In this document: in pieces, positions 27,719 through 36,483 of the stretch
Layout of the letters: each line of letters opens with the position of its first letter
Position numbering within the stretch: the first letter of the stretch is position 1
NCBI RefSeq assembly: GCF_000429765.1
Contig: NZ_KE386949.1
Span: forward strand, 634,815 to 698,814
Length of the DNA stretch: 64,000 nt
Reading direction: 5' to 3'
From: Gemmobacter nectariphilus DSM 15620
GTDB lineage: Bacteria > Pseudomonadota > Alphaproteobacteria > Rhodobacterales > Rhodobacteraceae
Notes under the pieces: model-generated
What the model was told of the DNA's origin: nothing
Databases searched by the model: none
Seen by the model: the letters and a program-made list of their open reading frames with translations, nothing else
Program-made: the position numbers and the translations under genes

Positions 27719-28210
27719 CTAGGCCCCGAAAGCCGGGTCATAGCTGACGAGGCCGTCCGGCACAGGACCATCAAAGGCCAGCGCCTGGAAATAGGCCGCC
27801 GGCGGGCCAGGATAGCGCAGCCCGCCCACGACAAAGCCAAATCGGCCGTAATACCGCGGATCCCCCAGCACCACACAACCCGCCGCCCCCTGGGCGCGCA
27901 AGGCTGCAAGCCCCTGACGGATCAGCGCGCTGCCGATCCCGCTGCGTTGGTGCCCTGGCGCGACCGAGATCGGGCCAAGGCCGAACCAGCCCTGTGCCTG
28001 TGGGGTGAGGCTGACCGGGGAAAAGGCGACATGGCCAAGGATCGCGCCCCCTTCGTCGGCCACCAGCGACAGGTGCAGCGCGCCGCCCGTGCGCAGGGCA
28101 TCGACGATGGCGGCCTCGGTCCCGCTGCTGTGCGGGGCGGTGGCAAAGGCGGCGGTGGTCAGGGCGCGGATCGCGGCGCCGTCGGTCGGCCGTTCGTTGC
28201 GAATGTCCAT
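27719..28210 (-). CDS. yjhQ: GNAT acetyltransferase, probable YjhQ antitoxin
   Basis: 163 residues. GNAT fold: the acetyl-CoA loop is in APGHQRSGIGSALIRQGL, preceded by FGLGPISV, and GDPRYYGRFGF is the typical late segment. In E. coli YjhQ, a GNAT protein of similar size, is the antitoxin of YjhX. Here it follows yjhX by 11 bases on the same strand, the same order as in E. coli, so I assign it to that pair. On its own it would be a generic N-acetyltransferase. Confidence 0.75.
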   Translation of the reverse strand: MDIRNERPTDGAAIRALTTAAFATAPHSSGTEAAIVDALRTGGALHLSLVADEGGAILGHVAFSPVSLTPQAQGWFGLGPISVAPGHQRSGIGSALIRQGLAALRAQGAAGCVVLGDPRYYGRFGFVVGGLRYPGPPAAYFQALAFDGPVPDGLVSYDPAFGA

Positions 28211-28221
28211 ATCTGGTCCTT

Positions 28222-28479
28222 TCAGCGATTGTCGGCCTGGGCCCGCACCGAGCGGCGCCCCAGATCCGAGATACGGTAAGGTTGAGCGTTGCGCGACTCG
28301 ATCAGCCGCTTGCGCCTGAGGCCCGCAAAGATCGCGGGTGTGCAGTCGCTCAGGATCAGCCCGTCGCGGGTGACGCACAGGGTTTCGGTGACACGGCCGT
28401 TGGGGCCGCGGGTATGGCGGATGCATCCGCCCTGCGCCAGCGCGTGCAACACGCGCTGTTCGATGCGAGAGATGTTCAT
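28222..28479 (-). CDS. yjhX: YjhX/TopAI family toxin (topoisomerase I inhibitor)
   Basis: 85 residues, exactly the size of the YjhX (UPF0386) family. MNISRIEQRVLHALAQGG, then LILSDCTPAIFAGLRRKRLI and PYRISDLGRRSVRAQADNR are the conserved blocks; it looks like a small winged-helix protein. E. coli YjhX (TopAI) inhibits DNA topoisomerase I and is neutralised by YjhQ. It is the first gene of the pair with the GNAT gene downstream. Confidence 0.85.
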   Translation of the reverse strand: MNISRIEQRVLHALAQGGCIRHTRGPNGRVTETLCVTRDGLILSDCTPAIFAGLRRKRLIESRNAQPYRISDLGRRSVRAQADNR

Positions 28480-28733
28480 GGAAGTTTGCCGGGATTGTCA
28501 GAACACTGAACGCATGGGCATCAGGCCCGGCGCCGGCCGGGGATGCGCCTTGCGGCGATCTGCCCGTGATGGGCAGTCAGTGACTGCGGACAAGCTCCGA
28601 CATCGACAATTCCTCGCCCCTGGCTTGTGGAATGGGGGCAAGATGGGCGCAGGGGGGCGGCCTGTCAACCGGCCCGGCTTGTGGCCGGCGCGCTTTGCGC
28701 CCTAGGTTGACCCTGGGAACACGGGGGGGCAGG
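28480..28733. other. Intergenic region between yjhX and an SDR gene
   Basis: 254 bases between divergent genes. It must hold promoters for yjhX-yjhQ and for the SDR, but I find no convincing -35/-10 pair. Short inverted repeats (for example around CCGGCGCCGG) are present, nothing more. Confidence 0.4.
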
Positions 28734-29429
28734 ATGGACAAGGTTGCGCTGGCAAGCGGGGCTGCGCGCGGGATCGGGCGCGCCATCGCGCTGGATTTGC
28801 GGCGCGATCATCGGGTTGCCACCACCTGGAACACGACCGAGCCCGAGGGACTGCCAGACGACGTTCTGGCCATCCGCGCCGATCTGGCCGATCTGCCGGC
28901 GGCAGAGCAGGTGATCGCCAGGGTGATCGCGCGCTTTGGCCAGCTGGATGTGATCGTCAACAATGCGGGCATCATGGACCATTCGCCGATCGACGGTGCC
29001 GATGGCGCGGCGATGCAGCAGCTGCTGGCCGTGAACCTGCTGGCGCCGGGCGCGCTGCTGGCGGCAGCGCTGCCGCATCTGCGGCCGGGCGCGGCGGTGG
29101 TCAATATCTCGTCAGTCAATGCGGTGCTGCCGCCCATGGGTGCGGCGATCTATGGTGCCAGCAAGGCGGGGCTGGATCTGTGGACCCGCGGCGCCGCCAA
29201 GGAACTGGGCCCGCGCGGCATCCGCGTCAATGCGGTGGCGCCGGGCGCGATCAACACGCCGGAGGCGACGCGGCCGCCCGATCTGACCGAATTGTTTGTC
29301 AAGGAAACCGCGCTTGGCCGCATCGGCACGCCCGAAGACATCGCCCGCGCCGTGCGTTTTCTGGCCAGCGATGAGGCCGCCTTCATCACCGGCGAGGTGC
29401 TGACCGTCTCGGGCGGCTACCGGCTTTAG
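28734..29429 (+). CDS. SDR family oxidoreductase
   Basis: 231 residues. Classical short-chain dehydrogenase: SGAARGIGRA for the cofactor, NNAGIMDHS, the Ser in VNISSVNAV and YGASK as Tyr-x3-Lys, and the C-terminal ITGEVLTVSGGYRL. ATG at 28734 follows GGGGGGCAGG. Substrate unknown; fatty-acyl or sugar-alcohol reductases are similar. Confidence 0.85.
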   Translation: MDKVALASGAARGIGRAIALDLRRDHRVATTWNTTEPEGLPDDVLAIRADLADLPAAEQVIARVIARFGQLDVIVNNAGIMDHSPIDGADGAAMQQLLAVNLLAPGALLAAALPHLRPGAAVVNISSVNAVLPPMGAAIYGASKAGLDLWTRGAAKELGPRGIRVNAVAPGAINTPEATRPPDLTELFVKETALGRIGTPEDIARAVRFLASDEAAFITGEVLTVSGGYRL

Positions 29430-29431
29430 GA

Positions 29432-29454
29432 GGGCCGCCCCGAAAGGGCGGCCC
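29432..29454. terminator. Hairpin between convergent SDR and ilvE genes
   Basis: GGGCCGCCC-CGAAA-GGGCGGCCC: a perfect 9-base stem with a 5-base loop, placed two bases after the SDR stop and seven before the ilvE stop. Probable bidirectional terminator; no T-run. Confidence 0.6.
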
Positions 29455-29460
29455 CCGAAG

Positions 29461-30330
29461 TCAGGCGCGCACCAGCGCCTCGTAGGCGTTGGCGACGTCG
29501 CGCGTCAGCTGGCCCACCTGGAAGTGATGCTCGCCGATCTGGCCCACGGGCGTCACTTCGGCTGCGGTGCCGGTCAGCCAGCACTGCTGGAAGGTCGGCA
29601 GCTCCTCGGGCAGGATGTGGCGCTCGTGCACCTTGATCCCCATGTCCTTCATCATGGCGATGACGGTCTGGCGGGTGATCCCGTTCAGGATGCAATCCGG
29701 CAGCGGCGTGTGCACTTCGCCATCGCGGACGAAGAAGATGTTCGCCCCGGTCGCCTCGGCCACATAGCCGCGATAGTCGTAGAACAGCGCGTCCGAACAG
29801 CCCTTGGCCATGGCCGCATGTTTCGACATGGTGCAGATCATGTAAAGGCCGCTGGCCTTGGCCGCCGTCGGGATCGTCTCGGGCGAGGGACGTTTCCACT
29901 TGGCGATGTCCAGCTTCGCACCTTGCCATTTGGCGTCACCGTAATAGGCGCCCCATTCCCAGCAGGTCACAGCCATACGCACCGGGTTCTGGTTCGCGGC
30001 AACGCCCATGTCCGGGCCCGACCCGCGCCAGGCCAGCACACGCACATAGGCATCTTCAAAGCCATTGGCGTGCAGGGTGGCGTATTTCGCCTCTTCGATC
30101 TGGTCGACCGTATAAGGCAGGTCCATATCCAGCATCTTGGCCGAGTCGATCAGCCGCTGCGAATGTTCACGCCCCTTGAAGATCTTGCCGCTGTAGCAGC
30201 GCTCGCCCTCGAACACAGACGAGGCATAGTGCAGGGCATGGGTCAGGATGTGGACCTTGGCATCGCGCCAGTCCACCAGTTGCCCGTCCATCCAGATCTT
30301 GCCGTCACGGTCGTCATAAGCCCCGGCCAT
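29461..30330 (-). CDS. ilvE: Branched-chain amino-acid aminotransferase
   Basis: 289 residues. PLP class IV transaminase making Leu, Ile and Val from their keto acids. It shows ALHYASSVFEGERCY, the AAKASGLYMICTMSKHAA segment, GYVAEATGANIFFV and the late LTGTAAEVTPVG. ATG at 30330 with GGAGGAACC upstream. A longer in-frame ORF to 30492 would run into the petP region and lacks family similarity. Confidence 0.95.
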   Translation of the reverse strand: MAGAYDDRDGKIWMDGQLVDWRDAKVHILTHALHYASSVFEGERCYSGKIFKGREHSQRLIDSAKMLDMDLPYTVDQIEEAKYATLHANGFEDAYVRVLAWRGSGPDMGVAANQNPVRMAVTCWEWGAYYGDAKWQGAKLDIAKWKRPSPETIPTAAKASGLYMICTMSKHAAMAKGCSDALFYDYRGYVAEATGANIFFVRDGEVHTPLPDCILNGITRQTVIAMMKDMGIKVHERHILPEELPTFQQCWLTGTAAEVTPVGQIGEHHFQVGQLTRDVANAYEALVRA

Positions 30331-30344
30331 TGGTTCCTCCTGCG

Positions 30345-30362
30345 CCTGGGTATTTCCAAAAG
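30345..30362 (+). repeat. Degenerate core resembling the GGGTATTT repeat
   Basis: CCTGGGTATTTCCAAAAG lies upstream of ilvE, flanked by CTGCGC and GCGCAG. It lacks the C-run and a strong hairpin, so it may be a decayed copy or chance. Confidence 0.25.
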
Positions 30363-30484
30363 TTGCGCAGTTTCCACCTTCATCCGACAGGATATTGCGC
30401 CAAATCGAGACCGGATTACCGATTCGGACTTGGAAAGTCAACAAGGCTGACATAAAACGCCAAAAAGAGGCGAAAGGCGGATCG

Positions 30485-30997
30485 ATGGACAAGGGTGCGG
30501 CGCCCGGCGGCGGCGAGACGTTGCTGTTCCTGACGGATGAACAGCTGCGTCAGGGGATCGAGGCGGTGTTCTTCGCCTATCGCGGCTTCACGGCCGATCC
30601 TGACCGGATTCTCGAGGCCAAGGGCTATGGCCGGGCGCATCACAGGGCGATCCACTTCATCAACCGGGCGCCGGGGACGACGGTGAACAACCTGCTGGCG
30701 ATCCTTGGGGTGACCAAGCAAAGCCTCAACCGTGTCCTGCGCACCCTGATCGAGGACGGGCTGGTCGAAAGCCGCATCGGCCGGGTCGACAAGCGCGAGC
30801 GGCATCTGTTCCTGACGCCCAAGGGCGAGGATCTGGAACGCGCCCTGTCCGATGCGCAGCGGGCGCGGATGCGCGCGGCTTACCGTGCGGCCGGGCCCGC
30901 CGCCGTTGCCGGCTTTCGCCAGGTGCTTGAGGCGATGATGGACCCCGAGCAGCGCAGTCAGTATCTTTCGCTGCGCGAAGGCGGAGGGAATGGATGA
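30485..30997 (+). CDS. petP: MarR-family regulator PetP
   Basis: 170 residues, about 18 kDa. Winged helix: NNLLAILGVTKQSLNRVLRTLIEDGLVESR is the HTH, followed by the wing RVDKRERHLFLTPKG. It overlaps the downstream response regulator by ATGA, the arrangement of petP-petR in Rhodobacter capsulatus, where petR lies upstream of the cytochrome bc1 genes and is needed for growth. Here the bc1 genes are absent. Confidence 0.8.
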   Translation: MDKGAAPGGGETLLFLTDEQLRQGIEAVFFAYRGFTADPDRILEAKGYGRAHHRAIHFINRAPGTTVNNLLAILGVTKQSLNRVLRTLIEDGLVESRIGRVDKRERHLFLTPKGEDLERALSDAQRARMRAAYRAAGPAAVAGFRQVLEAMMDPEQRSQYLSLREGGGNG

Positions 30998-31704
30998 CCG
31001 ACAGCGCACCCCTGCATCTGCTTGTGGTCGATGATGACGACCGCATCCGTGGCCTCTTGCAGAAGTTCCTGATGCGGAGCGGCTATCTGGTCTCGACCGC
31101 GCCCGATGCGGCGCGGGCGCGGCGGCTGATGTCGGGGCTGGATTTCGACCTGCTGGTCGTTGACGTGATGATGCCGGGCGAAGATGGCATCAGCCTGACG
31201 CGGGCCCTGCGCGATCAGGGGCAGGTGGTGCCCGTGCTGCTCTTGACCGCGCGGGGCGAGGCGGAAAGCCGCATCGACGGGCTGGAGGCAGGGGCGGACG
31301 ACTATCTGGTCAAACCCTTCGAGCCGCGCGAATTGCTGCTGCGGATCAACGCGATCCTGCGCCGGGTGCCGCAACCGCTGAAACCGGCGCCGGCCGCGGC
31401 GCGCAACCTGACGCTGGGTCCGCTGCGCTATGATGTCGACCGGGCCGAACTGTGGCAGGGCGATCAGCCGATCCGCCTGACCACCACGGAAATCGCCCTG
31501 ATGCGCATCTTCGCCGCCCGCGCGGGCGAGGTTGTCGGGCGCGAGAAGCTGGTGGCCGAACTGGGCGGTGACGAGGCGCAGGCCAGCGAACGCGCGGTCG
31601 ATGTCCAGATCACCCGCCTGCGTCGCAAGATCGAACCCGATCCCAAACAGCCGCGCTACCTGCAAACCATCCGCGGCGAGGGCTATCGGCTGGCGCCGGA
31701 CTAA
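30994..31704 (+). CDS. petR: OmpR-family response regulator PetR
   Basis: 236 residues. Receiver domain with acidic pocket VVDDDDR, phospho-acceptor Asp in LLVVDVMMPGEDG, Thr in LLTARGE and Lys in YLVKPFEPRELL; then an OmpR-type winged helix (LTTTEIALMRIFA, VDVQITRLRRKIEPDP). No histidine kinase adjoins it. Overlap with petP indicates one transcript. Identity as PetR rests on this pairing and size. Confidence 0.82.
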   Translation: MTDSAPLHLLVVDDDDRIRGLLQKFLMRSGYLVSTAPDAARARRLMSGLDFDLLVVDVMMPGEDGISLTRALRDQGQVVPVLLLTARGEAESRIDGLEAGADDYLVKPFEPRELLLRINAILRRVPQPLKPAPAAARNLTLGPLRYDVDRAELWQGDQPIRLTTTEIALMRIFAARAGEVVGREKLVAELGGDEAQASERAVDVQITRLRRKIEPDPKQPRYLQTIRGEGYRLAPD

Positions 31705-31730
31705 GGCCCGCGATTCGCGAGCCAGCGCCC

Positions 31731-31779
31731 CCTTTCATCTTTCGAAAAATACCCCGGGGGTGCGGGGGCTGGCCCCCGC
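31731..31779 (-). repeat. Repeat copy R5, minus orientation
   Basis: On the minus strand: hairpin GCGGGGGC-CA-GCCCCCGC (31779-31762), core CCCCCGGGGTATTTTTCG and AAAGATGAAAG ending at 31731. It lies between the convergent petR and ABC-permease genes and is the cleanest core in the window, with the ATGAAAG end fully preserved. Confidence 0.75.
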
Positions 31780-31782
31780 TGC

Positions 31783-31862
31783 CGACGCTTGCCACCGGCG
31801 CATGCTCAATGCGGCTTGCCCCCGGCAGCAGACACTTGCCACAGGCGCAAGCTCAGCGCGGC
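31783..31862. repeat. Imperfect 33-base tandem repeat, period 47
   Basis: Segments 31783-31815 and 31830-31862 agree at 27 of 33 positions (both contain CTTGCCAC and GCTCA). The second unit covers the last codons and stop of the downstream permease gene; the first looks like a duplicate of that 3' end beside R5. Confidence 0.55.
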
Positions 31863-32764
31863 GTGACGCCGCGCAGCCGCTCGGACCGGCGCCGGAGCAG
31901 CTCGACCGTGGTCAGAAGCGCGATGGAGACGATCACAAGAATGGTCGCGACCGACAGGATGGCGGGGCTGATCTGTTCGCGAATGCCGTTCCACATCTGG
32001 CGCGGAATCGTCTGCTGGTCATGGGCCGCGACAAACAGCACCACCACCACCTCGTCGAACGAGGTGACAAAGGCGAACAGCGCCCCCGACACGATCCCAG
32101 GCAGGATCAGCGGCATGGTGATGCGAAAGAAGCTGGTCGAGGGCGAGGCGCCAAGGCTGGCCGCGGCGCGCGTCAGCGAATGGTCAAAGCCCACCAGCGT
32201 TGCGGTGACGGTGATGATGACAAAGGGAATGCCCAGCGTCGCATGGGCCAGGATGATGCCGATATAGCTGCCCGCCAGCCCGGTCATCGAATAGAAGAAG
32301 AACAGCCCCGTGGCCGTGATGATCAGCGGCACGATCATTGGCGAGATCAGCACCGCCATGATGGCGCTGCGAAACGGCATCTCGGGCCGAGAGAGCCCAA
32401 GCGCCGCCAATGTGCCCAGAGCCGTGGCCAACAGGGTCGAGAATACCCCGATGATGATCGAGTTTTTCGTCGCCTTGATCCAATGCGCATTGGCCCAGGC
32501 ATCGGCCCACCAGCTGGCATCGCGCGCGGCATCGGGGGACTGCATCCCGAAGGTCAGCAGCGTGTCATACCAGCGCAGGCTGTAACCCTCGGGGTCGAGG
32601 GCGAGCATCCTTTCGGTGAAGGTGAAATAGGGCTCGACGTTGAAGGACAGCGGAATGACGATCAGGATCGGCGCGATCAGGAACAGGAAGACCAGCGCGC
32701 AGATCACCCGATAGGCGTACTGCCAGAGCCGTTCCAGGGGGGTGGCGTAGCTGGGAATGGGCAT
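31853..32764 (-). CDS. ABC transporter permease, PotC-like
   Basis: 303 residues, about six membrane helices. The EAA loop for contact with the ATPase is RAAASLGASPSTSFFRITMPLILPG, typical of spermidine/putrescine-type importers. ATG at 32764. Last gene of an ATPase-binding protein-permease-permease operon on the minus strand. Confidence 0.9.
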   Translation of the reverse strand: MPIPSYATPLERLWQYAYRVICALVFLFLIAPILIVIPLSFNVEPYFTFTERMLALDPEGYSLRWYDTLLTFGMQSPDAARDASWWADAWANAHWIKATKNSIIIGVFSTLLATALGTLAALGLSRPEMPFRSAIMAVLISPMIVPLIITATGLFFFYSMTGLAGSYIGIILAHATLGIPFVIITVTATLVGFDHSLTRAAASLGASPSTSFFRITMPLILPGIVSGALFAFVTSFDEVVVVLFVAAHDQQTIPRQMWNGIREQISPAILSVATILVIVSIALLTTVELLRRRSERLRGVTPR

Positions 32765-32790
32765 CCGTGGTTCCTGTGTCTGAGGTAGAG

Positions 32791-32843
32791 CCGGGGGTTT
32801 CACACCCCCGGACCCCCGTGGGATATTTGTGGACAGATGAAAG
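32791..32843 (+). repeat. Repeat copy R6 between the two permease genes
   Basis: Hairpin CCGGGGGT-TTCAC-ACCCCCGG (32791-32811), core ACCCCCGTGGGATATTTG and GGACAGATGAAAG ending at 32843. It points against the direction of the surrounding minus-strand operon. Confidence 0.72.
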
Positions 32844-32851
32844 GGCGGGGG

Positions 32852-34099
32852 TCAGCCCAGCTTCATGTTGTCGATGCCGATCAGGCGGTCGTAGAGCCAG
32901 TAGAGGACCACCACCGCGCCCAGCAGCAGCGCCGACAGCGCGGCGGCCAGCGACCAGTTCAGCGAATCCTGCATGTGGAAGGCGATGAGGTTCGAGATCA
33001 GCTGCCCGCTGGCGCCGCCGACCAGGGCCGGGGTGATGTAGTAGCCAACCGCCAGGATGAACACCAAGAGCGCCCCGGCCCCGATGCCGGGCAGCGTTTG
33101 CGGCAGGTAGATGCGGCGAAAGGCTGTCCAGGACGTGGCGCCAAGGCTGCGGGCGGCGCGCACATAGGCCGGGTTGATCGTGCGCATCACCGAATAGAGC
33201 GGCAGCACCATGAAGGGCAGCAAGACATGGGTCATGGCAACGACCGTGCCGGTCTGGTTGTAGATCATCGTCAGCCGGCCATCGTCGGTCAGGATGCCAA
33301 GGGCGACCAGCGTGCTGTTGATCACCCCCTGCTGTTGCAACAGCACGATCCAGGCCGTCGTGCGCACCAGAAGCGAGGTCCAGAACGGCAGCAGCACGAG
33401 GATCATCAGGAGGTTCGACCAGCGCAGCGGCAGCGTGGCCAGCAGATGCGCGATGGGAAAGGCCAGGATCAGGCACAGGCCGGTGATCGCTGCCGACAGG
33501 ACAAACGTGCGCAGGAACAGCGGTACATAGACTTGCCGTTCGGGCGGGACAGCGGTGATGCTGCCATCGGCCTCGCGCGTCAGGTCAAGGGCGGCCAGGT
33601 AGAACCCCGGCGTATAGGCCGAGGAGGCGGCACGCATCACCGCCCACAGCTCGGGATCGCCCCATTTCGCATCGGCCTTGAGCAAGGAGTCGCGGTAGGG
33701 TGGTTGCAGGCCTGCCGCCTTGCGCCCGGTCGAGGTGAACAGCGAGCGGGTGCCGGGCAGGTCATAGTTCACCCGCGTGCCGACGATGGCGACGGTGCGG
33801 GCGGCGGCGGCGTCGCGCAGGTCGGCGGCCAGGGCGGCAAAGGCGGTCTCGTCCGGTTGCGTGCCGGTCGGTGTCGCGCCGAACCATGCGGTCAGGCGCG
33901 GCATGTTGTCGGGAAATGCCGGGTTGTGGACCGAGCGGTGCAGCATCTGCCCGATCGGCACCAGAAAGGTCACCACCACGAAGATCAGCAAGGGCGCCAC
34001 CAGCGCAAAGGCACGCCAGCGCGCGCGGCGATCTGCACGCAGCAAGGCGCGTCTCAGCGGCAGGCCGTCGGCGGTGGTCAGGCTGTCGGTCACGCTCAT
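32852..34099 (-). CDS. ABC transporter permease, PotB-like, with large periplasmic insert
   Basis: 415 residues. After helix 1 (about 31-50) there are some 135 polar residues (about 57-190) before helix 2, much longer than in E. coli PotB. The EAA loop RAARSLGATSWTAFRRIYLPQTLPG is intact. The insert probably lies in the periplasm and could touch the binding protein. ATG at 34099. Partner of the permease at 31853. Confidence 0.88.
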   Translation of the reverse strand: MSVTDSLTTADGLPLRRALLRADRRARWRAFALVAPLLIFVVVTFLVPIGQMLHRSVHNPAFPDNMPRLTAWFGATPTGTQPDETAFAALAADLRDAAAARTVAIVGTRVNYDLPGTRSLFTSTGRKAAGLQPPYRDSLLKADAKWGDPELWAVMRAASSAYTPGFYLAALDLTREADGSITAVPPERQVYVPLFLRTFVLSAAITGLCLILAFPIAHLLATLPLRWSNLLMILVLLPFWTSLLVRTTAWIVLLQQQGVINSTLVALGILTDDGRLTMIYNQTGTVVAMTHVLLPFMVLPLYSVMRTINPAYVRAARSLGATSWTAFRRIYLPQTLPGIGAGALLVFILAVGYYITPALVGGASGQLISNLIAFHMQDSLNWSLAAALSALLLGAVVVLYWLYDRLIGIDNMKLG

Positions 34100-34145
34100 G
34101 CCAGATCCTGCAAGGGGGGGGCGGCCGGGGCCGCCCCGCAAGGTG

Positions 34146-35225
34146 TCAGTTCGCCGCCAGCCAGGCGTTGAACCGCTCGTTCAGTTCGGTGTCATGGTCG
34201 GCCCAGAACTCCAGCGAGGAGGCCAGCGCATTGGTCAGGTTCTCGGGCGAGGTCGGCAGGTGGGGCGACATCGGCACCTTGCCTTCGTTCTTGAACGTGC
34301 CGACCAGCGGGGCCGAGGACTTGCGCGGCGGGCCATAGCTGATCCAGTTGGCGGCAGCGGCCAGCGGCTCGGTCGAGGTGGAGAATTTCACGAACTCCAG
34401 CGCGGCTTCCATGTTCGGGGCGCCTTTCGGGATCACCCAGCCTTCCCATTCAAAGACCTGACCATCCCACATGATCTCGAAGGGCTTGCTGTCGGCCATG
34501 GCGGCGTTGAAGATGCGCCCGTTCCAGGCGATGGTCATGCTGACCTCGCCATCTGCCAGCAGTTGCGGCGGCTGCGAGCCGGCTTCCCAGAACACCGCGT
34601 CCTTCTTGATCGTGTCGAGCTTGGCAAAGGCGCGGTCGACGCCGGCGGGGGTGGCCAGCGTGTCATAGACCTGAGCCGCGGGAACGCCATCGGCCATCAG
34701 CGCCATTTCCAGGACGACCTTGGCGCCTTTCTTGACGCCGCGCTTGCCGGGGAACTTGGCGGTGTCGAAGAAGTCCGCGATGGTCTTTGGCCCGCCGCTG
34801 GGGAACTTGCTGGTGTCATAGGCGACCACGGTCGAGAACACATCGGTCGGGATCATGCATTCCGACAACGTGCCTTCGATGAAGTCGCTGACCGCCGGGG
34901 TGCCATCGGGGGCCGGGGGCAGGGTGGCGGCGTCGATCACCTCGACCAGGCCTTCGTCGCACAGGCGCACCGCATCGGCGATTTCCACCGAGGCCACGTC
35001 GATCGAGACGTTCTTGGCCTCGACCTGGGCCTTGATCGGGGTGGCGGGGTTGTCGGCATCGACCGAGGTCACCTTGATGCCGGTCTTGGCGGTAAAGGGC
35101 TTGTGGTAGGCCTCGATCTGACTGGCGGTATAGGCGCCGCCCCAGCCCATCACGGTGACTTCCTGCGCAAGGCCGGGCAGGGCAAGGCCCGCCATCGCCG
35201 TGGTCAGGACCAGAAGTTTCTTCAT
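34146..35225 (-). CDS. ABC transporter substrate-binding protein, polyamine/opine type
   Basis: 359 residues with a signal peptide (about 1-20, LALPGLAQE). The mature part begins VTVMGWGGAYTASQIEAYHKPF, the usual start of PotD/Fbp-like family members, and includes EVSMTIAWNGRIFNA in the hinge/lid area. It binds the substrate for the adjacent permeases. Spermidine, putrescine or an opine are candidates; sequence does not decide. Confidence 0.88.
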   Translation of the reverse strand: MKKLLVLTTAMAGLALPGLAQEVTVMGWGGAYTASQIEAYHKPFTAKTGIKVTSVDADNPATPIKAQVEAKNVSIDVASVEIADAVRLCDEGLVEVIDAATLPPAPDGTPAVSDFIEGTLSECMIPTDVFSTVVAYDTSKFPSGGPKTIADFFDTAKFPGKRGVKKGAKVVLEMALMADGVPAAQVYDTLATPAGVDRAFAKLDTIKKDAVFWEAGSQPPQLLADGEVSMTIAWNGRIFNAAMADSKPFEIMWDGQVFEWEGWVIPKGAPNMEAALEFVKFSTSTEPLAAAANWISYGPPRKSSAPLVGTFKNEGKVPMSPHLPTSPENLTNALASSLEFWADHDTELNERFNAWLAAN

Positions 35226-35256
35226 CGGTCAGTCTCCCTTGTTGGTATGCTTTGGG

Positions 35257-36360
35257 TCAAACGGGGTCCAGCGCGCGGGCATCCTGGGGCGCCCAGCCGA
35301 TGCGGATGCGCTCGCCCGGCTCCAGCCGGCGCTGGCCCTGGGTGTTGCGCGACTTGATGACGAAGTCATCCGATCCGGCGACGCGCAGGCGGGTGCGGAA
35401 CAGATCGCCCATGTAGACGAATTCCAGCACCTCGGCGTCGATGGTATGGGCATCGCCCGGCATCATCTCGGGCTTGAACTCCACCCGCTCGGGCCGGATG
35501 GACACCAGCGTGCGCTGGCCCTTTTCGGTGACGTTGACCGGGGTTGCGTCGATCACCTCGCCCGTGGCCAGCCGCACCAGGGCGTGATCGCCCGAAATCT
35601 CCTCGACCGTGCCGGGCAGCTTGTTGTTCTCGCCAATGAACTGGGCGACAAAGCTGTTGACTGGGCGTTCATAGAGATCATCGGGCGCGGCAAGCTGCTG
35701 GATGCGGCCATCGTTGAAGACGGCCACCCGGTCGGACATGGTCAGCGCCTCGCCCTGATCGTGGGTCACATAGACGACGGTGATGCCAAGGCTTTCGTGC
35801 AGGTGCTTGATTTCGAACTGCATATGTTCGCGCAGCTGCTTGTCCAGTGCGCCAAGGGGTTCGTCCATCAGGACCAGCTCGGGTTCGAACACCAGGGCGC
35901 GGGCCAGCGCGATGCGCTGCTGCTGGCCGCCCGAAAGCTGGGCGGGGCGGCGGCTGGCAAAGGCGCCCATCTGCACCATGTCCAGCGCGCGGGCGATCTT
36001 GGCCTCGCGCTCGGACTTGCCGATGCCGCGCACCTCGAGCGGAAAGGCCAGGTTCTCGCCCACTGTCATATGGGGAAACAGGGCGTAGTTCTGGAACACC
36101 ATCCCGATGCCGCGCTTGTGGGGGGGCACCTGGTTGATGGGCCGGCCGGCCAGACGGATTTCGCCATGTGTCGCCGTTTCGAACCCCGCCAGCATCATCA
36201 GGCAGGTGGTCTTGCCGCTGCCCGAGGGGCCAAGCATGGTCAGGAATTCGCCCTTGCCGATGGCAAGATTGAGGTCCTTCACGACCAGCGTTTCACCGTC
36301 ATAGCTTTTCTGAACACGTTCGAATTCCACGAACGCGCCATCGCGGCCGATGTCTGCCAC
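35257..36360 (-). CDS. ABC transporter ATP-binding protein, PotA-like
   Basis: 367 residues. Walker [10 protein letters not shown]-loop [13 protein letters not shown], signature [15 protein letters not shown], Walker [13 protein letters not shown] and switch His THDQGEA; then a TOBE domain (about 280-360). The start is a GTG at 36360 with GGGAG six bases upstream; the longer frame to 36435 lacks a ribosome site. First gene of the importer operon. Confidence 0.9.
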   Translation of the reverse strand: MADIGRDGAFVEFERVQKSYDGETLVVKDLNLAIGKGEFLTMLGPSGSGKTTCLMMLAGFETATHGEIRLAGRPINQVPPHKRGIGMVFQNYALFPHMTVGENLAFPLEVRGIGKSEREAKIARALDMVQMGAFASRRPAQLSGGQQQRIALARALVFEPELVLMDEPLGALDKQLREHMQFEIKHLHESLGITVVYVTHDQGEALTMSDRVAVFNDGRIQQLAAPDDLYERPVNSFVAQFIGENNKLPGTVEEISGDHALVRLATGEVIDATPVNVTEKGQRTLVSIRPERVEFKPEMMPGDAHTIDAEVLEFVYMGDLFRTRLRVAGSDDFVIKSRNTQGQRRLEPGERIRIGWAPQDARALDPV

Positions 36361-36413
36361 GCATTGCTCCCTGTCTGCGGCCGGTTTCCGGCACTTGTTG
36401 GGACCAAGTAAAC

Positions 36414-36451
36414 GGCGCGCTGAAACGGATTGCAACCCGTTCCGGCGCGCC
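36414..36451 (-). terminator. Two-part hairpin after trpS
   Basis: Outer stem GGCGCGC/GCGCGCC (36414-36420 with 36445-36451) and inner stem AACGG/CCGTT (36424-36428 with 36437-36441). It lies 33 bases downstream of the trpS stop and upstream of the importer operon. Likely terminator without a clear T-run. Confidence 0.5.
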
Positions 36452-36483
36452 AGTTGTCGCAGATCGAGCAGATGCCTGCGTTT

